Shown here: positions 8,741 through 16,999 of the stretch, one piece after another | Layout of the letters: the number at the start of each line of letters is the position of its first letter | Numbering within the stretch: the stretch's first letter is position 1 | Assembly: GCA_965248635.1 (NCBI GenBank) | Contig: OZ252114.1 | Coordinates: 2,356,001 to 2,420,000 of the forward strand | From: CBDAPI01 sp965248635 | Lineage (GTDB): Bacteria > Acidobacteriota > UBA6911 > RPQK01 > CBDAPI01 | Direction of reading: 5' to 3' | Length of the DNA: 64,000 nucleotides | Made by a program: the position numbers and the translations under genes | The notes under the pieces: model-generated | What the model was told of the DNA's origin: nothing | The model's database searches: none | What the model saw: the letters and a program-made list of their open reading frames with translations, nothing else

Positions 8741-9418
8741 TCAGGAGTGGGGCTGATAATATCCGCTCCCCAGTTCTCGAAGCTTGCTTCGAACCGCCTT
8801 CATGTCTTCCCAGACGTCTCTTTTGGCGGAGGGGTTGCGCAGCAGGTAGGAGGGATGGAAGGTGGGAATGAGCAGTGTTCCTCGGAAATCGCGGAACTCT
8901 CCGCGAAGCCGGGAAATCGGGGTGGAAGATCGTAGGAGGGTCTGGGCGGCGTATCGGCCCAGAGCCACAATGATCATGGGCTGAACCGACTCGATCTGGC
9001 TGAAAAGAAACTTCTCACATTGCTCTACTTCATCAGGTTCCGGGTCTCGATTCCGGGGGGGGCGACATTTCAGGATGTTGGCGATGTACACCTGGTCCCG
9101 CTGCAGGTCGATGGCCTGGATGATACGGGTCAGAAGTTGACCCGCCCTGCCCACAAAGGGAATCCCCTGAAGATCCTCGTCTCGGCCCGGCGCCTCACCC
9201 ACGAACATGAGATCAGCATCTGCAGCCCCGACTCCAAAGACGATGTTGGTGCGCTGGCTACACAACTTGCATCTCTGGCAATCGCCCAGGTCAGCCCGGA
9301 TCTTCTCCAGGGTGAGGTTCGTGTTCACGGCCTCCTGGAGGTTCCGGCCGATGGGCACATTGAAGTGAGTCACGCCGAGGTTGGAAAAGAACTCAAACTG
9401 CCTTCTGATCTGATCCAT
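8741..9418 (-). CDS. uracil-DNA glycosylase, iron-sulfur type (family 4/5)
   Basis: The product (225 residues) removes uracil from DNA. It has the family 4 signature: N-terminal cysteines in CQRCKLCSQ and a further one in LKCRPP that together can hold a 4Fe-4S cluster, the catalytic-site motif GEAPGRDED, and the C-terminal HPSYLLRNP. This type is common in thermophiles, Acidobacteria and actinobacteria, in place of or beside Ung. It sits between era and priA in a co-directional run, so repair, replication restart and ribosome maturation genes appear to share transcripts. Confidence 0.93.
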   Translation of the reverse strand: MDQIRRQFEFFSNLGVTHFNVPIGRNLQEAVNTNLTLEKIRADLGDCQRCKLCSQRTNIVFGVGAADADLMFVGEAPGRDEDLQGIPFVGRAGQLLTRIIQAIDLQRDQVYIANILKCRPPRNRDPEPDEVEQCEKFLFSQIESVQPMIIVALGRYAAQTLLRSSTPISRLRGEFRDFRGTLLIPTFHPSYLLRNPSAKRDVWEDMKAVRSKLRELGSGYYQPHS

Positions 9419-9442
9419 GAAAGTGAGTACTTTATAGTGGGT

Positions 9443-10369
9443 CTACCTGACACCGAAGCTGTCAAGCAGACGCTCCTGGTTTCGCCAATGCGGGACCACT
9501 TTTACGTGGAGCTCCAGGTACATCTTGGAGACACCCAGGAATCCCAAGAGTTCTTTGCGAGCCGCGGATCCTATCTTCTTGATCATCTGCCCTCCCCGGC
9601 CGATCACGATTTTCTTCTGGCCGGGTCTTTCCACGATGACAGCGGCCGCGATGTGAATGAAGCCCTCCTGGCGGCGGCTTTCGTCAAACACTTCCACTTG
9701 CACGGCAGACGAGTAGGGAAGCTCTTTGCGCGTGTTCTGGAGAACCTTCTCGCGGATGATTTCGGAAACCAGGAAGCGCTCCGTCTGATCCGTCAAGTAG
9801 TCCTCGGCCAAGGTCCAACCTTGTGCTGGGAGCCGCTCGACGATGTTGGCTATCAGGGCATCGAGGTTCTGGTCAGTCTGGGCCGATATGGGGATCACGG
9901 CGTCATAGATCCCTTCCCGGTCGTATCGTTCAATAATCGGCAGGATGCGTCCTTTGTTGATCAGATCGACCTTGTTGAGGGCCAGCAGTCTGGGCTGGGA
10001 AACCGAACGCATCGTTTCCAGTGCAAAGAGTTCCCCCTTTCCGAAGCGCTCCGATACGTCGACCACGTGGACCAGGACGTCGACTTCCAGGAGAGACTGA
10101 TAGACGGTCTCCATCATGCGCTGGTTGAGAAGGAAGCCAGGTCGGTGGATTCCCGGCGTGTCGACGAAAACAATCTGGGCAGAGTCTTCGATCCGTACTC
10201 CCAGAATTCGGTTTCGCGTGGTCTGGGGCTTGTCACTGACAATCGCGATCTTCTCACCAATGAGAAGGTTGAGAAGCGTGGATTTGCCGGCATTGGGGCG
10301 GCCAACCAGAGCAACGTGACCAGATTTCTCCTCGGCGGAGTGGTCGAGATCGGATATCGTATCTATCAA
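9443..10369 (-). CDS. era: GTPase Era
   Basis: Era (308 residues) is an essential GTPase that binds the 3' end of 16S rRNA during 30S assembly. G1 is GRPNAGKS, G3 is DTPG and G4 is NKVD; switch I has KPQTTRNRI. The C-terminal KH domain (IGRGGQMIKKIG) that contacts RNA is intact. The length is standard. Ten bases separate it from the coaBC stop, so it is translated from the same message. Confidence 0.97.
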   Translation of the reverse strand: MIDTISDLDHSAEEKSGHVALVGRPNAGKSTLLNLLIGEKIAIVSDKPQTTRNRILGVRIEDSAQIVFVDTPGIHRPGFLLNQRMMETVYQSLLEVDVLVHVVDVSERFGKGELFALETMRSVSQPRLLALNKVDLINKGRILPIIERYDREGIYDAVIPISAQTDQNLDALIANIVERLPAQGWTLAEDYLTDQTERFLVSEIIREKVLQNTRKELPYSSAVQVEVFDESRRQEGFIHIAAAVIVERPGQKKIVIGRGGQMIKKIGSAARKELLGFLGVSKMYLELHVKVVPHWRNQERLLDSFGVR

Positions 10370-10378
10370 AGTGAGTAC

Positions 10379-11599
10379 TTAGTTGTGAAGAGGCGTTTCG
10401 ATACCCTGAGTGGCTCGGCTGGTCTGAAACTCGCTGACCCTGTCCCACACGAACCGCGCGATCTCGTTTTTAGGAAGCAGGTCACTCTCAGCCTGTCCAC
10501 CGAGTCGGTCCAGACAGAGAACCTGATTGTGACTTGAAGCAAACCCCCGGTCTTCCCGGGAGACGTCATTGACAAATATGAGGTCCAGCTTCTTTCGCTG
10601 CAGTTTCTCGCGACCGGCCTGCTCGAGTTCTTTCGTCTCCGATGCGAAGCCGATCAGTACCTGGCTGTCCCGCTTGCGTGTGGCCAAGCGGTTCAGGATA
10701 TCCGCGGTCCTCTGCAGTTGCAGCGTGTCTGGAGCCTCGCTCTTTTTCATCTTGTGATCGTAGCGTCGGACCGGACTGAAGTCGGCGACCGCCGCCGCCA
10801 TGACGGTTATGTCAGCTTTCTGGAAGCGATCCTGGACCACCTGATCCATCTCACTGGCAGATCGAACCTGAACGAGTTCACAACCGCAGGGGGAGGTGAG
10901 GTGGGTGGGTCCGCTCACCAGCGTGACTCCGGCCCCCCGCCGCTGAGCCTCTTCGGCGATGGCGTAGCCCATTCGGCCGGTGGAGCGATTCGAGAGAAAG
11001 CGAACCGGGTCAATGTCTTCTACCGTGGGGCCGGCAGTGACCAGCACCCTGGACCCTCGAAGCTGGCTGGAAACCTGCAGGCGATCGAGAACCTCGGCCA
11101 CAATCTTCTCCGGCTCCGCCAGGCGGCCTTCGCCGACTTCGCCGCAGGCCAGGTAGCCCGACTCGGGCTCAACAATTCCCACGCCTCTTTCAGTAAGCAG
11201 TTGGAGGTTTTCTCGAGTCGCCGCATGTCGCCACATCTCGACGTTCATGGCGGGCGCTACCACGACCGGGGTGGTTGTGGACACATAGAGCGTCGTGAGG
11301 AAATCGTCAGCAATTCCGTTTGCGAATTTTGCAATGACATTGGCCGTAGCGGGGGCCACCAGGAGCAGGTCACTGCTGCGTGCGAGTCGAATGTGTTCGA
11401 TGTCGGAGCCCTGGTTGGAGAAGAGTTCGGCGACGACCTTATGCCCGGAGAGTTTCTCGAGCGTCAACTCGCCGAGAAAGTGGCGTGCTGAACGCGTCAT
11501 GACGGGGAAAACGTCGGCCCCCTCCTCCTGCAATAATCGGAGAACTACTGCTGACTTGTAGGCGGCAATACAGCCCGTGACCCCGAGAACAACTCGCAT
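10379..11599 (-). CDS. coaBC: bifunctional CoaBC (phosphopantothenoylcysteine synthetase/decarboxylase)
   Basis: This enzyme (406 residues) makes 4'-phosphopantetheine from phosphopantothenate in coenzyme A synthesis. The N-terminal CoaC half is an FMN-dependent decarboxylase beginning VVLGVTGCIAAYKS, with catalytic His in DIEHIRLA and the PAMN motif. The C-terminal CoaB half (from about residue 185, VLVTAGPTVEDIDPVRFLSN) joins cysteine using CTP. The gene begins three bases after rpoZ ends, the order typical of Acidobacteria and many other bacteria. Confidence 0.97.
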   Translation of the reverse strand: MRVVLGVTGCIAAYKSAVVLRLLQEEGADVFPVMTRSARHFLGELTLEKLSGHKVVAELFSNQGSDIEHIRLARSSDLLLVAPATANVIAKFANGIADDFLTTLYVSTTTPVVVAPAMNVEMWRHAATRENLQLLTERGVGIVEPESGYLACGEVGEGRLAEPEKIVAEVLDRLQVSSQLRGSRVLVTAGPTVEDIDPVRFLSNRSTGRMGYAIAEEAQRRGAGVTLVSGPTHLTSPCGCELVQVRSASEMDQVVQDRFQKADITVMAAAVADFSPVRRYDHKMKKSEAPDTLQLQRTADILNRLATRKRDSQVLIGFASETKELEQAGREKLQRKKLDLIFVNDVSREDRGFASSHNQVLCLDRLGGQAESDLLPKNEIARFVWDRVSEFQTSRATQGIETPLHN

Positions 11600-11602
11600 G
11601 GC

Positions 11603-11809
11603 TCAATCGAGGGATCCCTCAGGATCAATGTCCAGGATTTTGAATCCGATCAGATTTTGTTCCGCTTCCTGGATCGCCAGGTAAGCAGGTTTCCCCGACT
11701 TCACATCAAGCTTGGTCGGGGCCCCGGTCTGGATCTGTTTGGCGCGGGCAGCGGCCACAAGAACGAAACGAAACTTACTGTCATATTCTTTGGGAATAGT
11801 GATGATCAT
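11603..11809 (-). CDS. rpoZ: RNA polymerase omega subunit
   Basis: A 68-residue protein between gmk and coaBC, the classic place of rpoZ. It starts MIITIPKEYDSKFRFVLVAA and contains AARAKQIQTG, matching the conserved helix of omega that clamps the beta' C terminus. The start at 11809 is supported by AAAGGAC six bases upstream; the longer open frame to 11923 overlaps gmk and is artefactual. Confidence 0.92.
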   Translation of the reverse strand: MIITIPKEYDSKFRFVLVAAARAKQIQTGAPTKLDVKSGKPAYLAIQEAEQNLIGFKILDIDPEGSLD

Positions 11810-11837
11810 CTTTTGTCCTTTAGTGCTTCGTGAGCAC

Positions 11838-12464
11838 TTAATCTGAAGCTTCCTGGAAGCTGGCCAGTATCTTCTCCGCCAGTCCGTGCCTGCGATCGCG
11901 TCGACAGCGGCCGGCCCAAACAATTGATTTTAACTCAGAAACGGCCTGTTCGATATCCTCATTCAGGATCAGGTAGTCATACTCACCGTAGGCAACGATC
12001 TCGGTACGGGCTACCTCGAGCCTGGATCGGATCACTTTTTCGTCATCCAGCCCCCTCGATCTCAGCCGTTGTTCCAGGCTGTTGAACGAGGGAGGGAAGA
12101 GAAAAACCAGATGGCTCTCGGGGATGGCTTTCTTGACCGTCCGGGCTCCCTGAACGTCAATGTCCAGGAGAACATCCCAGCCGCTGTCCCGTTTTTGTTC
12201 CACAAAATCCCGACCGGTGCCGTAGTAATGGCCGTAGACGCAGGCCCATTCCAGGAGTTGATCTCTCGATTTCATTTCCTGGAATTGATCCGTTGAGACG
12301 AAGCAGTAGTCAACTCCTTCTCTTTCTCCCTGGCGAGGAGACCTGGTGGTGTAGCTGACTGAAAAGCAAAGTCCCTCTACCTGGGAGAGGGTTGAGTTTG
12401 CAACACTGGTCTTTCCCGACCCGGAGGGTGCGCTCACGATGAACAAATCTCCGCTATTCGACAT
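11838..12464 (-). CDS. gmk: guanylate kinase
   Basis: Guanylate kinase (208 residues) phosphorylates GMP to GDP. It has the P-loop SAPSGSGKTS at residues about 10-19, the GMP-binding stretch SYTTRSPRQGEREGVDY, and the lid and core regions (DIDVQGARTV, FLFPPSFNSLEQRLRSRG). The start at 12464 overlaps the end of the yicC gene by 11 bp, suggesting translational coupling. The order yicC-gmk-rpoZ is conserved in many bacteria. Confidence 0.97.
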   Translation of the reverse strand: MSNSGDLFIVSAPSGSGKTSVANSTLSQVEGLCFSVSYTTRSPRQGEREGVDYCFVSTDQFQEMKSRDQLLEWACVYGHYYGTGRDFVEQKRDSGWDVLLDIDVQGARTVKKAIPESHLVFLFPPSFNSLEQRLRSRGLDDEKVIRSRLEVARTEIVAYGEYDYLILNEDIEQAVSELKSIVWAGRCRRDRRHGLAEKILASFQEASD

Positions 12465-13326
12465 TTTGCACCTGCTCGCGGATTCTTTCGATCTCCGTTT
12501 TCCCGGCCACCGCAACTTCCGAAATCTCAACTCGACCAGCTTTTGAGAGCACCGTATTCATCTCACGGTTCAGTTCCTGGCACAAGAAGTCGAGGTTCTT
12601 TCCAACCACTGACTGGTTCGCATCCAGAAGCTCCCCGAAGCGGAGCAGGTGTGACCGAAGCCGGGTGATTTCTTCACTGATATCGGCTCTGTCAGCATAG
12701 AAGGCAACCTCCTGGGCCAGCCGGGCGGCATCCACCTCAGGCAAGTCATCGAGAGAGCTGAGTTTATCTTGAAGGCGCTGTCTCTGGAATTCGGCAACAC
12801 CCTCTGTCTGTTTCTCGATCTGGTCCGTCAGGCCGGCCAGGGTAGTGAGGCGATCCCGCAGATCTTCCTTCATTTCCTGGCCTTCTGCCTGGCGGTGTCG
12901 ACCGACCTGCTCAAGCGCCTCTCCCAGACACTGCTCGACCCCGCTGACGATCACCTCCAACTGACTGTCGATGTTGCCATGGCTGCCGAAAACATCCGGC
13001 AGGGTCAGCAGAGAGCCGAGATCGATGTGGCCCTGCACACCCAGGTCAGAAAGCTCCTGTGCGGCTCTCAGATAGGCTTTTACCTGGGCCGGGTTCACCC
13101 GGCCCAGGCCGGATTCCTGGCCGCGAACCTCTACCCAGAGATCCACCCTGCCGCGATGCAGGCGGCTTCGTATCTTCTTCTTCAAGTCCGGCTCCATTGA
13201 GAGCAGCTCGCGCGGCAACCGTATCTTGAGGTCGAGGTAGCGGCTGTTGACGGTCTTCACCTGAACCTCGATCTCCGCAATGTCGGTCGCTGTCGATGAT
13301 TGGCCGAATCCCGTCATACTTCTCAT
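12454..13326 (-). CDS. YicC family endoribonuclease
   Basis: This 290-residue protein begins MRSMTGFGQSS, the hallmark of the YicC family, and ends with the conserved EIERIREQVQNVE tail. YicC proteins of E. coli have been shown to act as endoribonucleases that promote decay of certain small RNAs; whether that holds here is inference. The length is normal. It overlaps the upstream ABC transporter gene by 4 bp and gmk by 11 bp, so it is the second gene of a tightly coupled operon. Confidence 0.95.
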   Translation of the reverse strand: MRSMTGFGQSSTATDIAEIEVQVKTVNSRYLDLKIRLPRELLSMEPDLKKKIRSRLHRGRVDLWVEVRGQESGLGRVNPAQVKAYLRAAQELSDLGVQGHIDLGSLLTLPDVFGSHGNIDSQLEVIVSGVEQCLGEALEQVGRHRQAEGQEMKEDLRDRLTTLAGLTDQIEKQTEGVAEFQRQRLQDKLSSLDDLPEVDAARLAQEVAFYADRADISEEITRLRSHLLRFGELLDANQSVVGKNLDFLCQELNREMNTVLSKAGRVEISEVAVAGKTEIERIREQVQNVE

Positions 13327-15152
13327 TGGGGGTCGCCTGACTCTCTCACGGCTTTCAAACCTCCACTTTGAATTTCATACAGCTGCCGGTACAAGCCGGA
13401 ACGACTGACCAGGCTGCTGTGGTCTCCTACATCCATGATACGGCCATCTTGCATCACAACGATCCGGTCGGCTCGAATGATGGTTGAGAGTCGATGGGCG
13501 ATCACCAGCGTGGTGCAGTGGAGCATCAAGTTCTGAAGGGCGCGCTGAACCAGCTCCTCCGACGCGCTGTCGAGTGCCGAAGTGGCCTCGTCAAGGATGA
13601 GAACAGGTGCTTTCTTCAAGATGGCCCGGGCTACGGCAATGCGCTGCCTCTGCCCGCCTGACAGCCTCTCGCCCCGCTCTCCGATCAGCGTCTGATAGCC
13701 ATTGGGCAGGCTGACGATGAAATCATGTATGAAGGCTGCCTTGGCGGCCTCCACGATTTCTTCCCGGGTGGCGTCCAGCCTTCCGTAGGCGATGTTGTTG
13801 CGGACCGTGTCGTTGAAGAGCAGGGTCTCCTGGGTGACGATCGCGATCTGCTTCCGCAATGATTGAAGCGTTACATCTCGAATATCGTTCCCATCGAATG
13901 CGATCTGCCCCGACGTGACATCGTAAAAGCGGGGCAGGAGACTGGCCAGGGTTGTTTTCCCGGCACCACTTCTTCCCACCAGGGCCACGACCTCGCCCTT
14001 CTGAATCGTGAGATCGATCTTCTCCAGGACCGGCGTCGCGTCCGCCTGGCCGTACTGAAAAGAGACTTCCCGGAAGTCGACGGTCTCCTGAAGAGGCGCC
14101 AGGGTCCTGGCACTGATCGACTCCTTAATCTCAATGTCCGTTTCCAGCAGCTCGAAAACACGCCCCGCGCAGGCAAGAGCCTGCTCAAAATGGAGGTGCA
14201 TCCTGGAGAGCTTGCGGACGGGCTCGTAGAGTTTAAAAAGAGCCACTACAAAGGCGACGAATGCTCCTGCCGAAACTCCGCCCCCGATCTGCTGACTGGC
14301 ATAGAGGAGAAACGGCGCAAAAAGAAGATAGCCCAGGAATTCCATTAGCGGAGAGCTGATCGCACTGGTGCGAGTCAGGTTGAGATTCAGCCCCACCAGC
14401 CCATCAACCAGGGATTCGAATCTGGACCTTTCATACTCCTCCATTCCAAACGCCTTCACGATACGCTGCCCCGTAATCGTCTCCTGAAGCGTGTTTGAGA
14501 GGTCAGAAATTTTTTCCTGGCTGGCCCCGCTGATACGCCTGACTCTTTTGCCCAGCTGCAGGGTCAAGAAAAGGACTACGGGTGCGATCAGGAAGGCCAG
14601 CAGGGACAGCTTCCAGTCGATGTAGAAAACCAGGCCCAGGAAAGCCAGCAGCAGTACCACCTGCCTGGCGGATTCGGTCATGGTTCTGCTGACCGTCTCC
14701 TGCAGACGCTCGGTATCGGAGATGATTCGGGCCATGAGCTGACCGGTAGGCCGGCCCGCAAAAAAAGCCATCGACTGGTCCAGCAGGTGGGAATAGACTG
14801 ACTTGCGGAGCCTGGCCACGACATTCTGGCCGGAATAGGCCATCAAGTACTCGGCGCAGTAGAGAAAGATTCCTTTGAGCAGCGAAAACAGGACCAGAAA
14901 AACAGCGACGCGCGGCAAGACATTCCCACCCTCGAGGCCCAACCACTTTTGCAGGAATTCAAAGGTGGGAGGCCGAATCGCAGTGCTCGAATCGGAAATG
15001 GAGGCGGCTCGGGAAAGCGCGTTGAAAATGGGCTCCAGGAGCATCACGATGGAGGCCTCCAGAGCACCGCTGACGGTGACCAGTACGAGGGCAGCGAAGA
15101 GAAGCGGAAGGTAAGGCCTGACATAAGGAAACAGCTTCCGGATCTCGGCCAT
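13323..15152 (-). CDS. ABC exporter, MsbA-like (fused membrane and ATPase domains)
   Basis: The 609-residue protein is a half-transporter that would work as a homodimer. Residues 1 to about 320 hold six membrane helices; the ATPase domain follows with Walker A GRSGAGKTT, signature LSGGQRQR, Walker B VLILDEAT and the H-loop in VIAHRLST. Its layout fits MsbA, the flippase for lipid A-core, and lipid A synthesis is supported by lpxD in this window. Related drug exporters cannot be excluded by sequence alone. It starts the yicC-gmk-rpoZ-coaBC-era run and is divergent from pdxH. Confidence 0.88.
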   Translation of the reverse strand: MAEIRKLFPYVRPYLPLLFAALVLVTVSGALEASIVMLLEPIFNALSRAASISDSSTAIRPPTFEFLQKWLGLEGGNVLPRVAVFLVLFSLLKGIFLYCAEYLMAYSGQNVVARLRKSVYSHLLDQSMAFFAGRPTGQLMARIISDTERLQETVSRTMTESARQVVLLLAFLGLVFYIDWKLSLLAFLIAPVVLFLTLQLGKRVRRISGASQEKISDLSNTLQETITGQRIVKAFGMEEYERSRFESLVDGLVGLNLNLTRTSAISSPLMEFLGYLLFAPFLLYASQQIGGGVSAGAFVAFVVALFKLYEPVRKLSRMHLHFEQALACAGRVFELLETDIEIKESISARTLAPLQETVDFREVSFQYGQADATPVLEKIDLTIQKGEVVALVGRSGAGKTTLASLLPRFYDVTSGQIAFDGNDIRDVTLQSLRKQIAIVTQETLLFNDTVRNNIAYGRLDATREEIVEAAKAAFIHDFIVSLPNGYQTLIGERGERLSGGQRQRIAVARAILKKAPVLILDEATSALDSASEELVQRALQNLMLHCTTLVIAHRLSTIIRADRIVVMQDGRIMDVGDHSSLVSRSGLYRQLYEIQSGGLKAVRESGDPQ

Positions 15153-15193
15153 CTCAGAATTCTAGCAGGAAAGAGGGACGGGCGCTCCAGGCT

Positions 15194-15221
15194 TTGGAAA
15201 AGAGCGAAGCGGACATGTTAT
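15194..15221 (+). promoter_or_regulatory. possible pdxH promoter, nearly leaderless
   Basis: TTGGAA (15194-15199) and TGTTAT (15216-15221) are spaced by 16 bp in the 81-bp gap between the divergent msbA-like and pdxH genes. If used, transcription would begin only about six bases before the pdxH ATG, which has no evident ribosome binding site. This rests on consensus resemblance alone. Confidence 0.25.
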
Positions 15222-15233
15222 TCTGCTGCCTGG

Positions 15234-15884
15234 ATGGCGGATAAGGAGTTTTTCCCTTCACCTCAGCGAGACTACCTGCCTGAGCAGCTTCGCAGGTCCC
15301 ATCTGGACAAGGATCCGATTCTTCTGTTTGATCGATGGCTGCGAAAAGCCGCCCAAATGGACCCCCTGGACGCCATCTCCATGACTCTGGCCACAGCCGA
15401 TGCCAAAGCTCGCCCCTCCGCAAGAATCGTGTTGCTCAAGCAGGCTGATCAACAGGGGTTCGTCTTCTTCACGAACTACGAAAGTCGCAAAGCACGAGAA
15501 CTGGAAGCCAATCCTTTTGCCTCCCTGGTTTTCTACTGGCCCCATTTGCAGCGACAGGTGCGGGTGGAAGGCAGAGTTGAACGGGTTTCGGCTCGCGACT
15601 CTGACGACTATTTTGAAAATCGACCCCGGGGGAGCCAGATTGCCGGTTCCTGTTCACCCCAGAGCACTGTTGTAGAGAGCCGGGAGTGGCTCGAAGAAGC
15701 CTATCGTCGGTTGGAAGAAGAACTGGATGGCCGTCAGCCGGACCGGCCGGCCAACTGGGGAGGGTTTCGGCTTTGCCCCTCCACCCTCGAGTTCTGGAAG
15801 GGCCAGCCAAACCGGCTGCATGATCGCATCCTTTACACGCGCCTGGATGACGATTCCTGGGAAATCCAACGGCTGGCGCCCTGA
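15234..15884 (+). CDS. pdxH: pyridoxamine 5'-phosphate oxidase
   Basis: PdxH (216 residues) is an FMN enzyme that oxidises pyridoxine or pyridoxamine 5'-phosphate to pyridoxal 5'-phosphate. The FMN-binding segment (ARIVLLKQADQQGFVFFTNY, KARELEANPFASLVFYW), the substrate-binding RGSQIAGSCSPQS and the C-terminal GGFRLCPSTLEFWKGQPNRLHDR are all conserved. The frame continues upstream, but the normal N terminus begins at the ATG at 15234. A heptamer array follows 15 bp after its stop, then hairpin element A. Confidence 0.95.
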   Translation: MADKEFFPSPQRDYLPEQLRRSHLDKDPILLFDRWLRKAAQMDPLDAISMTLATADAKARPSARIVLLKQADQQGFVFFTNYESRKARELEANPFASLVFYWPHLQRQVRVEGRVERVSARDSDDYFENRPRGSQIAGSCSPQSTVVESREWLEEAYRRLEEELDGRQPDRPANWGGFRLCPSTLEFWKGQPNRLHDRILYTRLDDDSWEIQRLAP

Positions 15885-15899
15885 TTGCGTGCCTCGTTT

Positions 15900-15927
15900 C
15901 CCGTCTCCCGTCTCCCGCCTCCCGCCT
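15900..15927. repeat. heptamer array, CCCGYCT type
   Basis: Four consecutive 7-bp units: CCCGTCT, CCCGTCT, CCCGCCT, CCCGCCT. It begins 15 bp after the pdxH stop. A matching array of related units on the other side of hairpin A (16033-16053) runs up to the trmI stop, so the hairpin is framed by heptamers. Confidence 0.85.
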
Positions 15928-15942
15928 CTGTCGGTGGAGACC

Positions 15943-16015
15943 GAGAGTGGGAGGAGCCTTGGGGCGGCGCTCGGGAATTTAAACGTCGCGCCGCCCCAAG
16001 GCCCCTCCCACTCTC
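15943..16015. repeat. long hairpin element A (CGGGAATTTAAACGT loop family)
   Basis: A 28-bp stem (15943-15970 against 15988-16015) with 27 of 28 positions complementary, closed by a 17-base loop containing CGGGAATTTAAACGT. The arms begin GAGAGTGGGAGG and end GGGGCGGCGC. It lies between convergent pdxH and trmI. It could act as a bidirectional terminator or be a non-autonomous mobile hairpin; there is no U-run after either arm. Relatives: 20021-20110, 23813-23882, 41335-41410. Confidence 0.93.
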
Positions 16016-16032
16016 TTGAAGTTGTGGGGCCT

Positions 16033-16053
16033 CTCCCGCCTCCCGTCTCCCGC
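16033..16053. repeat. heptamer array, CTCCCGY type
   Basis: Three 7-bp units (CTCCCGC, CTCCCGT, CTCCCGC) ending three bases before the reverse-strand stop codon of trmI at 16057-16059. Confidence 0.75.
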
Positions 16054-16056
16054 TAG

Positions 16057-16893
16057 CTAGGCGTTCCGGATCTCAACCCTCTCCACCCTCCGGGCGCTGA
16101 TCAGGAACCCGGTGTGGCCCACCATTCTCTGGGCCGGCCGAATCGACCTGGGTCCCACTCTCCAGGGCCGCAACAGGGTCTCACTGCTGCGAGCCCTGGC
16201 CCACTCGTCAGAAGTCTGAAGAGCTCGAACCAGCTCAAAAACCTGCAGAGCTGTTGGAAGCCAGCAAACCAGCACACCGTTAATACGCAAAGCGGAGGCG
16301 ACTGCCTCCAGCGCCCGATGAGGCTCAGGAACATCCAGAAGGACGGTGTCGAGATCCGTCTCCGCAATACCTTCATAAACATCCCGGACCTCGATTCGAT
16401 GATCGGCCAGAGTGTGACCATAGAGCCGGCTGAAGAGGGCCAGAGTGGACTCTGCCGGCTCCACGAACTCCTGCCGTCTCTCATAGGAAATCAGCGTGCC
16501 GTCGGGACCGAGGAGGCTCCGCAGAACGGTTGCCAGCGAAGCCGAGCCCAACCCTGCCTCCAGTACCCGGGCCCCCGAGAAGATGTTGCCCTGCATGAGG
16601 ATCATCCCCATGTCTTTGGGATACATGATTTGAGTGTGCCGTTTCAGCTTCTGGAGGATGAACTCTTCCTGGGTAAGACGTAAGCACACGAACTCCTTCT
16701 CCTGATCAGTTACACACTGGAGGCCAGGCGGTTTGCCGATGATGTCATCGTGGGCGATTTTTCCGGTTCGCCCGTGGTGTGACTTGTAACCCGCCTGTAG
16801 ATGAAGAAGATGCTGCCGACCTCTGTCATCCACGATCAGCACCGGCTCACCGTCCTGAAAAGGAATGCGCTGAAGGCGGCGTTGCTCGCTCAT
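16057..16893 (-). CDS. trmI: tRNA (adenine-N1)-methyltransferase, TrmI type
   Basis: The 278-residue protein fits the TrmI family that methylates A58 (and in some lineages A57) of the tRNA T-loop. Seen are the N-terminal beta region, the stretch ending PKDMGMILMQGNIFSGARVL, the SAM-binding motif LEAGLGSASLATVL and the catalytic LLDVPEPHRAL. It starts at ATG 16893 (MSEQRRLQRIPFQDGEPV); the longer frame to 17154 runs through the heptamer array upstream and is not credible. The stop is bordered by a second heptamer array and hairpin A. Such enzymes act as tetramers. Confidence 0.9.
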   Translation of the reverse strand: MSEQRRLQRIPFQDGEPVLIVDDRGRQHLLHLQAGYKSHHGRTGKIAHDDIIGKPPGLQCVTDQEKEFVCLRLTQEEFILQKLKRHTQIMYPKDMGMILMQGNIFSGARVLEAGLGSASLATVLRSLLGPDGTLISYERRQEFVEPAESTLALFSRLYGHTLADHRIEVRDVYEGIAETDLDTVLLDVPEPHRALEAVASALRINGVLVCWLPTALQVFELVRALQTSDEWARARSSETLLRPWRVGPRSIRPAQRMVGHTGFLISARRVERVEIRNA

Positions 16894-16916
16894 GGACCGA
16901 GCATATTCGAATTCAG

Positions 16917-16951
16917 TTCCACGTTCCACGTTTCCCGTTCCGGGTTCCACG
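16917..16951. repeat. heptamer array, TTCCACG type
   Basis: Five 7-bp units in a row: TTCCACG, TTCCACG, TTTCCCG, TTCCGGG, TTCCACG. It lies in the 106-bp gap between divergent trmI and the M28 peptidase gene, so it overlaps the region where their promoters should be. Confidence 0.85.
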
Positions 16952-16999
16952 TGACTTGGGTAGAATGAGTCTTTCCAACTAGAAAGCGAAGACGCTCCT

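Noticed and set aside
9020..10537. 505-codon plus-strand open frame
   Set aside because: It covers the opposite strand of udg, era and the end of coaBC. Those proteins are unmistakable, so the frame is a by-product of high-GC codon use.
15943..16015. Ordinary Rho-independent terminator
   Set aside because: The stem is far longer than usual, there is no U-run after either arm, and the loop sequence is conserved between copies.
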